From contig JABMRZ010000334.1 in the NCBI GenBank assembly GCA_013202315.1, positions 1 through 5,135 of the forward strand: a DNA stretch of 5,135 nt, in the 5' to 3' direction. Below, in pieces: positions 5,115 through 5,135 of this stretch. A program made the position numbers and the translations under genes. Origin of the DNA: Candidatus Tariuqbacter arcticus. Lineage in GTDB: Bacteria > Electryoneota > Tariuqbacteria > Tariuqbacterales > Tariuqbacteraceae. The notes beneath the pieces were generated by a model that searched no databases, was not told the DNA's origin, and saw only the letters and a program-made list of their open reading frames with translations. Position 1 is the first letter of the stretch, and each line of letters begins with the position of its first letter.

Positions 5115-5135
5115 TTTTCACAATGGTGGTGAAAA
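5115..5135. repeat. Inverted repeat at the right edge
   Basis: TTTTCAC (5115-5121) and GTGAAAA (5129-5135) are perfect complements separated by seven bases. The repeat reaches the last base of the window and may extend further. A spaced dyad like this fits a dimeric regulator site. A second small dyad, ATTAT-G-ATAAT, is at 5103-5113. A plus-strand ATG at 5123-5125 lies in the spacer, so the dyad might overlap a gene start; this is unproven. Confidence 0.4.

Larger units (their letters stand above)
4828..5135. other. Structured intergenic region upstream of the methyltransferase gene
   Basis: This 308-base stretch holds no convincing gene on either strand. It contains, in order, a ribosome site, a ten-base palindrome, two overlapping hairpins, a T-rich plus-strand tract (4943-4977), an interrupted hairpin, a minus-strand promoter candidate, a plus-strand terminator and an inverted repeat; each is listed separately. 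On the minus strand two short frames enter from the right edge and stop at 5104-5106 and 5060-5062. Either could be the last codons of a gene outside the window, but they are too short to judge. A plus-strand ATG at 5123-5125 opens a frame to the edge without a visible ribosome site. Confidence 0.6.

Overview
The window is a bacterial chromosomal segment dominated by one surface-glycan biosynthesis locus. All four real genes lie on the minus strand. In transcription order they are a zinc-ribbon SAM methyltransferase (3946-4827), an extended-SDR nucleotide-sugar epimerase/dehydratase (2812-3804), a multi-pass GT-C-like membrane glycosyltransferase (1421-2815) and a DegT/DnrJ/EryC1-type PLP sugar aminotransferase (283-1392). 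I see no real gene on the plus strand. The organism cannot be named from this sequence. Moderate GC, Shine-Dalgarno sites at some genes, and intergenic heptanucleotide repeats fit a Gram-negative-type or uncultured-phylum bacterium, but that is inference.

Layout from left to right. Positions 1-282 are non-coding and repeat-rich: a CCCAAAT heptamer array runs off the left edge, followed by a nested inverted repeat, a second unrelated heptamer array of the AGCTG type, and a bulged stem-loop just downstream of the aminotransferase stop codon. Positions 283-3804 form a tight three-gene block: the epimerase and membrane-protein genes overlap by 4 bases (ATGA), and the aminotransferase follows after 28 bases. 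Positions 3805-3945 are a 141-base gap. The methyltransferase then occupies 3946-4827 and is visibly more AT-rich than the block downstream. Positions 4828-5135 are non-coding and unusually rich in stem-loops: two hairpins that compete for the same four bases, a longer interrupted hairpin, a perfect TATAAT facing the methyltransferase, a plus-strand intrinsic terminator with a competing upstream hairpin arm, and an inverted repeat that the right edge may cut.

How the genes could work together: the SDR would form or epimerise a keto/hydroxy nucleotide sugar, the aminotransferase would put an amino group on a keto-sugar, the methyltransferase may decorate a sugar, and the GT-C protein would transfer a sugar from a polyprenyl-linked donor at the outer face of the inner membrane. 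No nucleotidyltransferase, flippase, polymerase or soluble glycosyltransferase is in view, so the product cannot be stated and the locus probably continues outside the window. I found no defence system, mobile element, CRISPR array, tRNA or rRNA. The least explained part is the structured intergenic DNA at both ends.
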